A stretch of DNA of 64,000 nucleotides from an uncultured Dokdonia sp. GTDB taxonomy: Bacteria > Bacteroidota > Bacteroidia > Flavobacteriales > Flavobacteriaceae. The notes beneath the pieces were generated by a model, which worked only from the letters and a program-made list of their open reading frames with translations, was not told the origin of the DNA and searched no databases. The position numbers were made by a program, and so were the translations under genes. Every line of letters starts with the position of its first letter. Position 1 is the first letter of the stretch. Of the stretch, positions 10,177-20,045 are shown piece by piece. Location: assembly GCF_947496725.1 (NCBI RefSeq), contig NZ_CANMDS010000005.1, positions 270,297 through 334,296 on the forward strand, in the 5' to 3' direction.

Positions 10177-10193
10177 AAGGTAAAAATACAAAC

Positions 10194-10220
10194 AAAAAAA
10201 GTCCCACTTTAGAGCGGGAC
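10194..10220 (-). terminator. Rho-independent terminator of the dodecin gene
   Basis: On the minus strand GTCCC...GGGAC closes a ten-base loop and is followed by seven T's (10194-10200). Confidence 0.75.
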
Positions 10221-10248
10221 CTTATATAGCTCTTTAAAAAGCCTCTTA

Positions 10249-10452
10249 TTATTTTACTTCAAAAGTAATCTTACAGTTCATACGGTATTCTCTTATTTTT
10301 CCGTCGTCGCCCACTACACAGTTTTGCTCATTTACATATAAAGAGCGGATGTTTTTTATAGACTTGCTTGCGTGCTTAAGTGCGTTTTCTGCTGCGTTTT
10401 CCCAGCTTTTTTCTGAACTTGCTAATACTTCTATTACTTTTAATACTGCCAT
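10249..10452 (-). CDS. Dodecin family flavin-binding protein
   Basis: This 67-residue protein begins MAVLKVIEVLASSEKSWENA and has the short beta-alpha-beta-beta layout of dodecins, which assemble into dodecameric flavin-storage shells in the cytoplasm. The open frame extends upstream with MLNFKENNN, but no dodecin has such a leader and the internal ATG at 10452 fits the family start. A rho-independent terminator at 10194-10220 follows it. Bacterial dodecins usually have a conserved tryptophan at the flavin site; here the only W is in KSWENAAENA. Confidence 0.88.
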   Translation of the reverse strand: MAVLKVIEVLASSEKSWENAAENALKHASKSIKNIRSLYVNEQNCVVGDDGKIREYRMNCKITFEVK

Positions 10453-10647
10453 TTTATTGGTTTTAAGAATTAATAAATTGTTGTTTTCCTTAAAGTTAAG
10501 CAATATGTTAGTAATAAGAGTGCGAGGTGTTTAGAATATTGAGATTAGTCTAATTGTGAGTTACAACGTGAGTTTGTGCAGCTTGCCGTCATTTTTTTAA
10601 TTTTATCAATAAAAAATGCAATAGGCCTGAGTAGGTAAAATAAGCAT

Positions 10648-11478
10648 TTACCAACCTCCAGAAGCACCACCGCCGCCAAAGCCGCCACCGCCAAAACCTC
10701 CTCCGAAGCCACCGCCGCCTCCAAAGCTGCCGCCACCTCCAAAGGAACCGCCACCGCCGCCAAAACCGCCGCGCCCCATATTACTGAGTATAATAACGTC
10801 TAGTAGTGAGCCAGTTCTTCTAGTACCATTACCACCGTCACGACCACCACCACGGTGATTGTTACGACTTATGATAATCAATATGATGACAAAGAAGATA
10901 AACATTAAGATAGGTTGTATGGGGAAATTACTATCCTCTGGTCGAGAGCCTGTAAAATTACCCTGCAACCCTTGAAAAATTGCATCTGTACCTTGGTCTA
11001 GACCTGCATAAAAATTACCCTGTTTAAATTGCGGAATCATTATGCGGTTTATGATTTGCTCTGCGTCACGATCTGAGATAATACCCTCAATACCATAGCC
11101 AGTATTGATATCAATCTTTCGGTCGTCTTTTGCTAGGAGTATAAGAATCCCATTGTCTTCATCTGCCTGGCCTATTCCCCATTTTTGTCCCCATTTTGCA
11201 CCTAGCATATCGAGACCTTCACCGTTTGATGATGAGATTACAGCAACTACAATTTGTGTTGAGGTGGTATCACTATACTTAATAAGTTTGCGTTCTAAAG
11301 CATTTTTTTGACCTTCAGAGAGTAAACCTATATAGTCATAAACAGCATCTGGATTTGCCGTGGTGGGTTTATCTGGTATTGTGTATTGTGCAACTGCCGT
11401 CATACTCACAATACAGAGAAGAAGTGTGAGTACGCTTTCGCGAAAGCGGAATCCCATAAAAAATTCTTTTTCTAGCAT
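10648..11478 (-). CDS. TPM-domain membrane protein with glycine-rich tail (YgcG-like)
   Basis: The order is signal segment, extracytoplasmic TPM domain (about residues 38-175, containing TQIVVAVISS and NGILILLAKDDRKIDI), one membrane helix (about 187-206), and a C-terminal tail of almost pure Gly/Phe/Ser. The start ATG overlaps the stop of the upstream TPM gene by one base (TAATG), indicating translational coupling. A second ATG seven codons in would give a shorter signal peptide. The palindrome CGCTTTCGCGAAAGCG is read as RFRES inside the signal-peptide n-region. TPM proteins are often encoded next to LemA, as here; the function is uncertain. Confidence 0.9.
   Translation of the reverse strand: MLEKEFFMGFRFRESVLTLLLCIVSMTAVAQYTIPDKPTTANPDAVYDYIGLLSEGQKNALERKLIKYSDTTSTQIVVAVISSSNGEGLDMLGAKWGQKWGIGQADEDNGILILLAKDDRKIDINTGYGIEGIISDRDAEQIINRIMIPQFKQGNFYAGLDQGTDAIFQGLQGNFTGSRPEDSNFPIQPILMFIFFVIILIIISRNNHRGGGRDGGNGTRRTGSLLDVIILSNMGRGGFGGGGGSFGGGGSFGGGGGFGGGFGGGGFGGGGASGGW
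11434..11447. repeat. Palindrome copy 5 (exact), in a TPM gene signal peptide
   Basis: Read as RFRES within the first 15 codons. Confidence 0.97.
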
Positions 11479-11918
11479 TAAGAAGTCGTTATTTCGTCTG
11501 GAAGTTCATTTACATCTCCGTGCTCCCACGGAAAGTATTGTGCAAGCTTTTCACCAGCACAGCGCACCCCATCTATAAGTCCATCACGGAATTTGTCTTG
11601 TTTAAACTGAGCAATTATTTTGTCTTTTGTAGACTCCCAGAAGTCTGCAGGGACCTTGTTGTTAATCCCCCTGTCGCCACAAATGGCAAGTTTATGATCA
11701 TCTACAGCTACATAAATGAGCACACCGTTTTCATCTTTAGTATTGTCCATTTTAAGTAGGTGAAATAACTCTTGAGCACGCACTAGAGCATCCTTTTTAG
11801 AATGATGCTCTAGGTGCACTCTTATTTCTCCAGAGGTCTGTTGCTCAGACTCGCGTATGGCCTTAATGATAGCCTGCTCATCTTCTTTGCTTAAAAAGTC
11901 TTCTACCGTAGATACCAT
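11478..11918 (-). CDS. TPM-domain protein, cytoplasmic or membrane-peripheral
   Basis: This 146-residue protein is almost entirely one TPM (TLP18.3/Psb32/MOLO-1) domain, with GEIRVHLEHH, GVLIYVAVDDHKLAICGDRG and AQFKQDKFRDGLIDGV. It lacks the signal peptide and glycine tail of its downstream neighbour. It directly abuts the LemA gene and overlaps the next TPM gene by one base, so the three form one operon. Its biochemical role is not established. Confidence 0.9.
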   Translation of the reverse strand: MVSTVEDFLSKEDEQAIIKAIRESEQQTSGEIRVHLEHHSKKDALVRAQELFHLLKMDNTKDENGVLIYVAVDDHKLAICGDRGINNKVPADFWESTKDKIIAQFKQDKFRDGLIDGVRCAGEKLAQYFPWEHGDVNELPDEITTS

Positions 11919-12527
11919 CTAGCTTCCAAAATCAAATTCTACATTTGGAGCGTCTTCAGATCCAGCGTCTGCCTCAAAGTAATCCATCTCTGCAAAGTTT
12001 CCTATAAATGAGTTTATCACGTTGTTAGGAAACGTCTTAAGGTGTTTGTTATATGGTTTTACCGTCTCGTTAAATCTGTTGCGCTCTACGTTTATGCGGT
12101 TTTCTGTGCGCTCAAGCTCGTTTATGAGTTCTTTAAAGTTTTCATTTGCCTTGAGGTCTGGGTAACGCTCAAAAACGGCAAGTAATCTAGACAGGGCAGA
12201 GGTAAGTCCTTGCTGCGCTTGTTGAAACTGCTTGAGTTGTGCTGGTGTAATGTTAGAAGGATCTATTTGAATAGAGGTAGCTTTAGATCGTGCTTCTGTC
12301 ACTTTTATAAGTGTAGACTGCTCAAACTCTGCATAACCCTTTGCAGTGTTTACAATGTTAGGTATCAGGTCTGCTCTACGTTGGTATGAGCTTTCAACAT
12401 TTGCCCACTGTGAAGTTGCATTTTCTTGTAAGTCAATTGCGGTGTTGTAAAATTTAGGCCCTACCATAAATCCTACGATGGCTATAAGAGCGATAATGGC
12501 AATGACAGCAATAAGTCCTTTTTTCAT
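11919..12527 (-). CDS. LemA family protein
   Basis: This 202-residue protein has one N-terminal membrane helix (about residues 3-23) and then the long helical LemA domain. The signatures are LQENATSQWANVESSYQRRADLIPN early and RNRFNETVKPYN late. I chose the ATG at 12527 (MKKGLIAV) over an upstream in-frame start because it places the membrane helix at the very N-terminus, as in the family. It heads the LemA-TPM-TPM operon. The family's molecular role is not clear; it is thought to sit with the bulk of the protein outside the membrane. Confidence 0.92.
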   Translation of the reverse strand: MKKGLIAVIAIIALIAIVGFMVGPKFYNTAIDLQENATSQWANVESSYQRRADLIPNIVNTAKGYAEFEQSTLIKVTEARSKATSIQIDPSNITPAQLKQFQQAQQGLTSALSRLLAVFERYPDLKANENFKELINELERTENRINVERNRFNETVKPYNKHLKTFPNNVINSFIGNFAEMDYFEADAGSEDAPNVEFDFGS

Positions 12528-12661
12528 AATATAATACTGGTTTTGATTGTTAGTTGTCTTATAGTAGTATTTGTTACACACTACCATTCTAGTAGCAAGG
12601 TACTAATTTATGTAACTATTAAGGATAAGGTTTTGTTAAGAGGGCCTAGTCATAACATTTT

Positions 12662-12886
12662 ATGTATGATTTTTGCACTCTTATCGACTTAATGAATAAA
12701 TTGTTTATGACCTTAAAACTAATACACATACTTGGCTCTATGGGATTGCTCGGTGTTTTTACCGGACTATACCATCTCGTTTATGGAGATTATGCTGTGA
12801 TGAGTTTTTGCGCTGTGTTAGTAAGTACACTATTTATCATACTCGCTATAATAGATATAGCAAGGCAGTCTAGAGGTCACCTTTAA
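12662..12886 (+). CDS. Small membrane protein, unknown
   Basis: A 74-codon frame encodes two hydrophobic stretches (about residues 20-45 and 48-67) and a short basic end. I do not recognise a family. Starts at 12692 or 12707 are equally possible and would trim the non-hydrophobic leader. It overlaps the convergent MerR gene by 17 bases at its 3' end, which is unusual but tolerated. It could be a genuine two-helix protein or a chance frame. Confidence 0.45.
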   Translation: MYDFCTLIDLMNKLFMTLKLIHILGSMGLLGVFTGLYHLVYGDYAVMSFCAVLVSTLFIILAIIDIARQSRGHL

Positions 12887-13199
12887 TCTCTAGTAACTGC
12901 GCCTTTACGCCTTCTAGCTTGCGTATAATGTCAAAGTTGCTCAAGATCTCCTTTTTTCCTTCCTTAAGATGGATTTTTGCGCCTTCTAGTGTAAAGCCGC
13001 GCTCTTTTACTAAGTGATAGATAAGCTCTAAATTCTTAATGTCACTTGGAGTAAACTTACGAGTGCCACGCGCATTCTTTTTAGGTTGAAGCACGTCAAA
13101 CTCTTTCTCCCAGAAGCGCAGGAGCGATGCGTTTACATCAAAGGCCTTTGCAACCTCACCTATACTATAATAACGCTTTTCTGGAAGATCTATGTGCAT
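12870..13199 (-). CDS. MerR-family transcriptional regulator
   Basis: This 109-residue protein carries an N-terminal MerR winged-helix domain (about residues 10-78): YYSIGEVAKAF, LLRFWEKEF and FTPSDIKNLELI. A short helical tail follows, with no obvious metal- or ligand-binding domain, so the effector is unknown. Its start overlaps the stop of the M23 peptidase gene by one base, so both come from one transcript. Short MerR proteins next to LytM peptidases are common in flavobacteria in my recollection. Confidence 0.9.
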   Translation of the reverse strand: MHIDLPEKRYYSIGEVAKAFDVNASLLRFWEKEFDVLQPKKNARGTRKFTPSDIKNLELIYHLVKERGFTLEGAKIHLKEGKKEILSNFDIIRKLEGVKAQLLEIKGDL

Positions 13200-14170
13200 T
13201 AGTCAAGTGATTGATTTTCTAGTGCAGCAGCAGCTAGCATAATATCATACTCCTCAGGAGTAAGATCATTATGATAAAAATTTACTGGATTTACCACTTT
13301 ACCGTTTTTCCAAACTTCATAATGCAAGTGTGGTCCAGATGAAAGTCCTGTGTTACCTACATAGCCTATAATCTCTCCACGTTTTACCTTGCGTCCTACT
13401 TTTGTGTTGTACTTGCTCATATGGGCATAGTAGGTTTTGTAGCCAAAACCGTGTTCTATAATCACCATCTTACCATAACCGCTACCTAAACCTACTTTTT
13501 TTACAGTACCGTCACCAGTTGCATAAATAGGTGTGCCTGGAGGGGCTGTAAAATCCATTCCATTGTGCATTTTTCTATACTTTAAAATAGGGTGTACGCG
13601 CATACCATAACCAGAGGCAACTCTAGAGAGGTCTTTGTTTTGTACCGGTTGTATGGCTGGTATAGTTTTGAGAAGTGCTTCTTTTTCTTCGGCGAGCTTT
13701 GCAATCTCGTCTAGTGATTTAGATTGTATAACAAGTCTTTTTGTGATCTGGTCTATACGTTTTGCACTGTTTGTAATCATTGCAGAGTTATCATAACCCT
13801 CAAGGTTTTTGTAACGGTTAACCCCACCAAAACCCGCTAGACGTACATCATTAGGTATAGGGCTCGCTTCAAAGAGTACACGATATACATTATTATCACG
13901 CTCCTCTACATTTGCAAGTACACGTTCTATCTGGTCGAGTTTCTTTTCTTGCATCTCAAACTGCAGAGACATATTAGAAAGTTCCCGTTCTAGCTTACGT
14001 TCTTTAGGCGTATCTACACCAGAGTTAAATACAGCAATTGTTATAAGAAGCCCCATAAGAGCAGAAGAAGCAATAAATATAAGTGCGGCTCCAAAGGTGC
14101 GTCCCTTTTTTCGCTCTACTTTTCGGTAAGATAGTGTCTCACTATCATAGTAATATTTTACCTTAGACAT
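13199..14170 (-). CDS. M23-family (LytM) murein endopeptidase
   Basis: The protein has 323 residues. A cytoplasmic head is followed by one membrane helix (about residues 28-50), a coiled coil (about 60-110) and a C-terminal peptidase_M23 domain. The zinc ligands are visible as HNGMDF (HxxxD, around residue 203) and PHLHYEV (HxH, around residue 281), so the enzyme looks active rather than an EnvC-type pseudo-enzyme. It acts in the periplasm on peptide cross-links of peptidoglycan. It is divergent from alaS, with a palindrome copy between them. Confidence 0.93.
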   Translation of the reverse strand: MSKVKYYYDSETLSYRKVERKKGRTFGAALIFIASSALMGLLITIAVFNSGVDTPKERKLERELSNMSLQFEMQEKKLDQIERVLANVEERDNNVYRVLFEASPIPNDVRLAGFGGVNRYKNLEGYDNSAMITNSAKRIDQITKRLVIQSKSLDEIAKLAEEKEALLKTIPAIQPVQNKDLSRVASGYGMRVHPILKYRKMHNGMDFTAPPGTPIYATGDGTVKKVGLGSGYGKMVIIEHGFGYKTYYAHMSKYNTKVGRKVKRGEIIGYVGNTGLSSGPHLHYEVWKNGKVVNPVNFYHNDLTPEEYDIMLAAAALENQSLD

Positions 14171-14213
14171 AAGTTAAAATGCTTATTTTTGAGGTTTATT
14201 TATGGAGCTGTGC

Positions 14214-14227
14214 GCTTTCGCGAAAGC
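14214..14227. repeat. Palindrome copy 6 (exact), intergenic
   Basis: Between the divergent M23 peptidase and alaS genes. Confidence 0.97.
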
Positions 14228-14286
14228 GTGATTTCTCAACTTCATAACAGTCAAATATAAAATAAATTATCCACACCTTCTATCGT

Positions 14287-16899
14287 ATGAAATCTCAAGA
14301 GGTACGTAAACAGTTTTTAGAATTTTTCAAGTCCAAAAATCATTCCATAGTCGCCTCTGCGCCAATGGTTTTGAAGGATGACCCGACCCTGATGTTTACA
14401 AACGCTGGAATGGTTCCGTTTAAAGAATACTTTTTAGGAAACGCTACGCCAAAAAATTCACGACTTACTGACACCCAAAAGTGTTTGCGTGTATCTGGTA
14501 AGCATAATGATCTTGAGGAGGTAGGAAAAGATACGTATCATCACACGATGTTTGAGATGCTGGGTAACTGGTCTTTTGGAGATTACTTTAAGGAAGAAGC
14601 GATTGCTTGGGCTTGGGAGTTTCTTACAGAGGTAGTAAAGGTAGATAAGGACAGTATATATGTTTCGATTTTTGAAGGTGACGAGTCTGAAGGGCTTGAG
14701 CGCGATCAAGAGGCATATGATATATGGACAAAACATATAGACGAGAGCCGCATTATAAACGGAAACAAGAAAGATAATTTCTGGGAGATGGGTGCTCAAG
14801 GCCCTTGTGGACCTTGCTCTGAGATACACGTAGATATACGCTCTGCCGAAGAAAAAGCAGCCGTAGACGGTAAGTCACTAGTAAATATGGATCACCCGCT
14901 CGTAATCGAGATCTGGAATCTGGTATTTATGCAATACAACCGTCTGGCAAATGGGTCGCTCACAAAGCTTCCTAGCCAGCACGTAGATACGGGAATGGGC
15001 TTTGAGAGATTGTGTATGGTCCTGCAAGGTGTACAATCTAACTATGATACAGATGTGTTTACACCACTTATGCGTGAGGTAGAAACCATTACTTCATCAA
15101 AATGTGGCGAGACAGAAGAAACAGATATCGCTGTACGTGTGATTGCAGATCACGTGAGAGCTGTCTCATTTTCTATAGCAGATGGACAGTTACCGTCTAA
15201 CACAGGTGCTGGGTATGTGATAAGACGTATACTGCGACGTGCCATTCGTTACGGATTTACATTTTTAGACACAAAAGAACCATTTATATATAAACTGGTT
15301 TCTACACTTGTAAACCAGATGGGAGATGCCTTTCCAGAGCTGGAAGCACAAAAAAATCTTATTACAAATGTGATACGAGAAGAAGAGGCTTCGTTCTTGC
15401 GCACACTTGATAAAGGACTCATCTTATTAGATAATGTAATTGCAAATACCTCTGGAGATACTGTTTCTGGTGATAAAGCTTTTGAGCTTTATGACACCTA
15501 TGGCTTCCCAATAGATCTTACAGCACTTATACTTAGTGAGAAAAATCTAAAACTAGACGAAGCTGGCTTTGAAGCTGCGCTTAAAGAGCAAAAAGACCGT
15601 TCTCGTGCAGCAACCAAAGTTGAGACAGACGACTGGAATATCTTACAAGAAGATAGCGAAGAGGAATTCATAGGCTACGATACTCTAGAAGCATCTGTAA
15701 AAATCACTCGCTACCGTAAGACAGAGAGTAAAAAAGACGGGGAGTTATATCAACTAGTATTTAATCTTACTCCGTTCTATCCAGAAGGAGGAGGGCAAGT
15801 AGGTGATAAAGGATATCTAGAAACTCCAAGCGGAGAGGTGGTTTATATCATAGATACAAAGAAAGAAAACAACCTTATTATACACCTTGCCAAAAACCTC
15901 CCAAGATCTACCGAGGGAACGTTTAAGGCAGTGGTAGATGTAAAGCAACGTAGCCGTACGGCTGCAAACCATACTGCAACACACTTATTGCACCAAGGGC
16001 TTCGTAAGATATTAGGAACACACGTGGAGCAAAAAGGAAGTATGGTACATAGCAGAAACCTACGTTTTGACTTCTCTCACTTTTCTAAAGTGACAAGCGA
16101 GGAGTTGAAAGAGGTAGAAGATTTTGTAAATGCACGCATACGGGAAAACTTATCTCTAGAAGAGCAACGTGGTATTTCTTATGATCAAGCTATTCAAGAA
16201 GGAGCGATAGCATTATTTGGAGAGAAGTATGGTGATGCAGTAAGGACAATACGCTTTGGGAAGTCTATGGAGCTTTGTGGTGGTACACACGTAAAAAATA
16301 CAGGAGACATCTGGCATTTTAAAATCACTTCAGAAGGTGCAGTGGCATCTGGTATACGCCGTATAGAAGCAATTACTAGTGATGCTGCCAAAGATTACTT
16401 TACATCAGAAACCGAAGCCTATAATCAAGTAAAAGCAACCCTTAAAGGGAATCAAGATCCAGTAAAGGCGATTACTAGCCTACTAGATGAGAATGCTGCT
16501 TTAAAAAAGCAAGTAGAAGCACTTATAAAAGAGAAAGCTCAAAACCTAAGTGGTGATCTTGCAAAAGAATTTGAAGACATAGATGGAGTAGATTTCTTAG
16601 CAAAAAAGGTAGATCTAGATGCGGGAGCTATTAAAGATCTTGCTTTTAAATTAGGAGAGAATAAAGACAACGTATTCTTGCTATTTGGAACAGAGCAAAA
16701 CGGTAAGGCATTACTAAGTTGCTACATCTCAAAAGAGCTTGTCGCTTCAAAAAATCTGAACGCAGGTACTGTCGTGCGTGAGTTAGGAAAGCACATCCAA
16801 GGTGGAGGTGGAGGACAACCTTTCTTTGCAACTGCAGGAGGTAAAAATCCAGCAGGTATAGACGCAGCCATTGTTGAGGTTAAGAACTATCTTGTATAA
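14287..16899 (+). CDS. alaS: Alanine--tRNA ligase
   Basis: This 870-residue class II synthetase charges tRNA-Ala. The N-terminal catalytic core is present ([28 protein letters not shown]). The editing domain has both zinc motifs, HTATHLLH around residue 560 and CGGTH around residue 663. The C-Ala domain follows, with the glycine-rich [14 protein letters not shown] near the end. Length and domain order are normal. Its stop overlaps the start of the GSCFA gene by one base. Confidence 0.98.
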   Translation: MKSQEVRKQFLEFFKSKNHSIVASAPMVLKDDPTLMFTNAGMVPFKEYFLGNATPKNSRLTDTQKCLRVSGKHNDLEEVGKDTYHHTMFEMLGNWSFGDYFKEEAIAWAWEFLTEVVKVDKDSIYVSIFEGDESEGLERDQEAYDIWTKHIDESRIINGNKKDNFWEMGAQGPCGPCSEIHVDIRSAEEKAAVDGKSLVNMDHPLVIEIWNLVFMQYNRLANGSLTKLPSQHVDTGMGFERLCMVLQGVQSNYDTDVFTPLMREVETITSSKCGETEETDIAVRVIADHVRAVSFSIADGQLPSNTGAGYVIRRILRRAIRYGFTFLDTKEPFIYKLVSTLVNQMGDAFPELEAQKNLITNVIREEEASFLRTLDKGLILLDNVIANTSGDTVSGDKAFELYDTYGFPIDLTALILSEKNLKLDEAGFEAALKEQKDRSRAATKVETDDWNILQEDSEEEFIGYDTLEASVKITRYRKTESKKDGELYQLVFNLTPFYPEGGGQVGDKGYLETPSGEVVYIIDTKKENNLIIHLAKNLPRSTEGTFKAVVDVKQRSRTAANHTATHLLHQGLRKILGTHVEQKGSMVHSRNLRFDFSHFSKVTSEELKEVEDFVNARIRENLSLEEQRGISYDQAIQEGAIALFGEKYGDAVRTIRFGKSMELCGGTHVKNTGDIWHFKITSEGAVASGIRRIEAITSDAAKDYFTSETEAYNQVKATLKGNQDPVKAITSLLDENAALKKQVEALIKEKAQNLSGDLAKEFEDIDGVDFLAKKVDLDAGAIKDLAFKLGENKDNVFLLFGTEQNGKALLSCYISKELVASKNLNAGTVVRELGKHIQGGGGGQPFFATAGGKNPAGIDAAIVEVKNYLV

Positions 16900-17843
16900 T
16901 GAAACTACAGACCCAAATACCGCTAGAGCCTGCTGCTCGTCAATTTGGGTATGATCATAAATTATTGTTATTAGGTTCTTGCTTTGCGCAGAACATAGGT
17001 GACAAGCTAGCATATTATAAATTCCAAGCGGTTACAAATCCGTTTGGAATTATTTTTAATCCCGTCGCACTAGAACGGTTAGTAGCAGATGCTGTTGCAA
17101 ATAAAACCTATACAGAAGCAGATGTTTTTGAACTAGACGGCGTCTGGAAATCTTTTTATGCCCATAGTGATAAAAACGCCCTTACAAGACTAGGAGCTGT
17201 GATACACTTACAAGAGGCGCAGCAATTGCTCAGGCAACAGCTCATAGAGGCTTCTCATCTATTTGTCACACTAGGTACTGCTTGGGTTTATAAACATCTT
17301 GAACGTGATGAGGTGGTGGCCAACTGTCACAAGGTTCCTCAACAAGCTTTTACTAAAAAACTCCTTTCTGTAACTGAAATTCAAGAAAGTCTGTCTCGTA
17401 TTTGTGAGCTGGTAAAAACACTTAACCCACAAATTGAGATTGCCTTTACGGTGTCGCCAGTGCGCCATATTAAAGATGGTATAGTAGAAAATACCCGCAG
17501 CAAGTCACATTTACTTACAGCAGTTCATCAACTTGTAGATAGTCGTGAGGTGAGTTATTTTCCGGCTTATGAGATTGTGATGGATGAGTTGCGTGACTAT
17601 CGCTTTTATGCAAGTGATATGGTTCACCCATCTGAGCAAGCTGTTATGTATGTATGGGAGCGTTTTGTAGAGGTGTACGCTTTCGCGAAAGCGCAACAAA
17701 TAATGAAAAAAGTAGCTCAAGTGCAACAAGGGTTGGCTCACAAACCTTTTAATGAAGACAGCGCTGCGCACCAGAAATTTATTACAGATCTTGCAAAAAA
17801 ACAGCAAGCCCTAACTGAAGTCTATCCTTTTATGAACTTCTAG
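16899..17843 (+). CDS. GSCFA domain protein (SGNH-like hydrolase)
   Basis: The protein has 314 residues. The signature LLLLGSCFAQNIG at about residues 23-35 places the nucleophile-type serine of the SGNH superfamily at S28, and a late DMVHPSEQAV could supply the Asp/His pair. The GSCFA family is almost confined to Bacteroidota and its substrate is not known to me. It is translationally coupled to alaS (TAATG). A palindrome copy is read as AFAKA at about residues 261-265, in a predicted helix. Confidence 0.9.
   Translation: MKLQTQIPLEPAARQFGYDHKLLLLGSCFAQNIGDKLAYYKFQAVTNPFGIIFNPVALERLVADAVANKTYTEADVFELDGVWKSFYAHSDKNALTRLGAVIHLQEAQQLLRQQLIEASHLFVTLGTAWVYKHLERDEVVANCHKVPQQAFTKKLLSVTEIQESLSRICELVKTLNPQIEIAFTVSPVRHIKDGIVENTRSKSHLLTAVHQLVDSREVSYFPAYEIVMDELRDYRFYASDMVHPSEQAVMYVWERFVEVYAFAKAQQIMKKVAQVQQGLAHKPFNEDSAAHQKFITDLAKKQQALTEVYPFMNF
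17679..17692. repeat. Palindrome copy 7 (exact), in the GSCFA gene
   Basis: Read as AFAKA. Confidence 0.97.
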
Positions 17844-17863
17844 ATAATTAAAGTAAAAAAGGA

Positions 17864-18175
17864 TCACCCATTCATTTTCTTATAAGCACTCATCCAGGCA
17901 CCTCCATTCATTGCTTCAATACCTTTTGATCTAAGGACGGCTGCGGCTGTAGCACTGCGGCCACCGCTGGCACAAACGCATATTACAGGTTTGTTCCATT
18001 TTTTAATCGTTGTGGCTTGGGCGGTTATGTTTTGCACAGTTATGTGCTTTGAGCCTGGAATGGCGCCGCTATCATACTCGGCTTTTGAGCGCACGTCTAT
18101 AATGATACCACCACGAGAGATGTACTCGTTAAGTTTATCTTTTTTATTACCAAAGAGCTTACTTAAAAATCCCAT
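17864..18175 (-). CDS. Rhodanese-like domain protein
   Basis: This 103-residue single rhodanese domain has the active-site loop CASGGRS (Cys around residue 70) and the usual IIDVRSKAEYDSGAIPGSKH. It probably carries persulfide sulfur or handles thiol redox in the cytoplasm. It lies 3 bases after the aromatic amino acid hydroxylase and is presumably co-transcribed with it. It converges on the GSCFA gene. Confidence 0.93.
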   Translation of the reverse strand: MGFLSKLFGNKKDKLNEYISRGGIIIDVRSKAEYDSGAIPGSKHITVQNITAQATTIKKWNKPVICVCASGGRSATAAAVLRSKGIEAMNGGAWMSAYKKMNG

Positions 18176-18178
18176 AGT

Positions 18179-19906
18179 TTACTGTATTAATTCTAGGCCA
18201 TTTGTGATGAGGTGTGCTACCTTCTCTTTGTGTTTTTGCACCTCTTTAAGATGTGTGAGTACGGCGTTGTCTTTTGTGAGTTCATAAATTTCTAAGGCAC
18301 ATAACCAGTCTTGAGGGTAGTTTTTTTGTAAGCTTGTAAATACCTCAAGAAGTGCTTCTTTGTCTATTTGATTGCTTTCTCTTTGTAATCGTACTTGCTG
18401 GTAGAGCCTGTTAAGCGTGTCTTCTTTTTCTGAGAGCGTAGGTTTTACCGTATTAGTCTCTGCGACGTGTGTAATGAGATCAAAAGATAAGAAGTCTGCC
18501 GCTCCGGCAAAGGCAGAGACAATTTGTGAACCTATCACTAGGTCGAAGTCTCCCATAGATGGGTCGTGTAAAATTTTGTCACCATAAGTTACCGTACAAT
18601 CTGTAAACTGTATAAGCATTAACTGCCCACCTAGGTTACGCATCCCGGTAACATTTAATCCGCTTACGGTGATGCCACTTTCATATTCAAAAGAGATAGG
18701 CTTACCATCATAAAAGTCATAAGCTTTTAAGTCTCTTGGTCCCATATTTTCTATAGAGAGATTTATGCCCTTAAGCTTGCCTAGAGGAGAGCTAAAACCG
18801 TTTTTGTAACGGTTTACTCCGTGACCTATAAGTTCTTTCTCTCTATAAGAAAGTGCTGTTTCACCTTGAGTAGCAAAGTAAACCACCTCATTATCTTCAT
18901 TTTGAATCATCTCTGTAAATATGCCGCTTACTTGTAAACCTGTGTTGAGTTCTAGTGTGCCTATTTGCTTTGATTCTATGAGTTTTTTTAGTCCGCGCCA
19001 GCCACCTTTACGTACTGCCATTGTACCTGCAAATTCTTCTAAGACTTGCATTAGGTATGCAAAGTCTGGTGTGACAAATAGTTGAGGTTGCGGTTTTGTA
19101 ATGTCAAATTCTTGGTAAGCAGCATCTATCGAGTAAGGTATTTTCTTTACCTCGTCTGTCATACACCAGGTGCTCTCTCCTATAGAAGAGAGTAATCCTG
19201 CTCCGTATATTTTTGGGTTTTCTACAGCACCTACCATTCCATACTCTACCGTCCACCAGTGTAGGTTGCGTATAAGTGCAATTTCAGAAGGCTGTACCTC
19301 TTTATTTTGTAATTGTTCTACACTTCTTTCGGCGGCGTCTATGGCCTCTTGTGTGATGCCATCTGCCTCTTTAAGAATAGATAGTGTGCGTACAGCTTCA
19401 TACATTTCCATATCGTGGGCACTAGAGATGGCTTTTGCACCTATCTCTCCAAATCTTCTTAAGTACTCTGCATAGTCTGGACTTGCAATAATAGGCGCGT
19501 GCCCGGCTCCCTCGTGTATAATATCTGGTGCAGGGGTGTACTCTATGTTTTCTAGCTGGCGTATATCACTTGCAATGACAAGCACTTTGTAAGCTTGAAA
19601 CTCCATAAAAGCATTAGGTGGTATAAAACCATCTACGGCTACGGCTGCCCATCCTATTTCTTTAAGGATGCGGTTCATCCCGTACATAGAAGGGATGTTA
19701 TCTATAGAGATGCCGGTTTTTTCTAACCCCATTACATAGCTCTCGTGGGCTACTTTACTTAGATAGTCTACGTTTTTACGCATCACATATCGCCATACGG
19801 CTTGATTTATGGGCGTATACTGCTCATAATCTTGTGCTTTGATATATTGTTTTAAGTGCGGCGGAAGCCTGTCTAATAGAGGATTACTCTCAACGTTTGT
19901 ATGCAT
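18179..19906 (-). CDS. Aromatic amino acid (phenylalanine) hydroxylase with long C-terminal extension
   Basis: This is a pterin- and iron-dependent monooxygenase of the biopterin-dependent hydroxylase family. The iron-binding HEGAGHAP motif is near residues 130-137 and the flanking catalytic core occupies about residues 1-300. The protein has 575 residues, roughly twice the 260-300 of proteobacterial phenylalanine hydroxylases. The extra C-terminal half contains YKNGFSSPLGKLKGIN and strand-rich repeats I do not recognise. Phenylalanine-to-tyrosine conversion is most likely; tyrosine or tryptophan hydroxylation cannot be excluded. Confidence 0.88.
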   Translation of the reverse strand: MHTNVESNPLLDRLPPHLKQYIKAQDYEQYTPINQAVWRYVMRKNVDYLSKVAHESYVMGLEKTGISIDNIPSMYGMNRILKEIGWAAVAVDGFIPPNAFMEFQAYKVLVIASDIRQLENIEYTPAPDIIHEGAGHAPIIASPDYAEYLRRFGEIGAKAISSAHDMEMYEAVRTLSILKEADGITQEAIDAAERSVEQLQNKEVQPSEIALIRNLHWWTVEYGMVGAVENPKIYGAGLLSSIGESTWCMTDEVKKIPYSIDAAYQEFDITKPQPQLFVTPDFAYLMQVLEEFAGTMAVRKGGWRGLKKLIESKQIGTLELNTGLQVSGIFTEMIQNEDNEVVYFATQGETALSYREKELIGHGVNRYKNGFSSPLGKLKGINLSIENMGPRDLKAYDFYDGKPISFEYESGITVSGLNVTGMRNLGGQLMLIQFTDCTVTYGDKILHDPSMGDFDLVIGSQIVSAFAGAADFLSFDLITHVAETNTVKPTLSEKEDTLNRLYQQVRLQRESNQIDKEALLEVFTSLQKNYPQDWLCALEIYELTKDNAVLTHLKEVQKHKEKVAHLITNGLELIQ

Positions 19907-20031
19907 AGCGTAAAATTAATTCATAAGTCGTGGTTGTCCTCATATAATTTCAAGATTTGTTTGATAATTGTGGGGAGTGTTGTTGCGCTTTATCGCTTTG
20001 CTCTCCATTAGGTAGTGAGTCTCATAAGTTC

Positions 20032-20045
20032 GCTTTCGCGAAAGC
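20032..20045. repeat. Palindrome copy 8 (exact), intergenic
   Basis: In the divergent region upstream of the aromatic amino acid hydroxylase. Confidence 0.97.
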
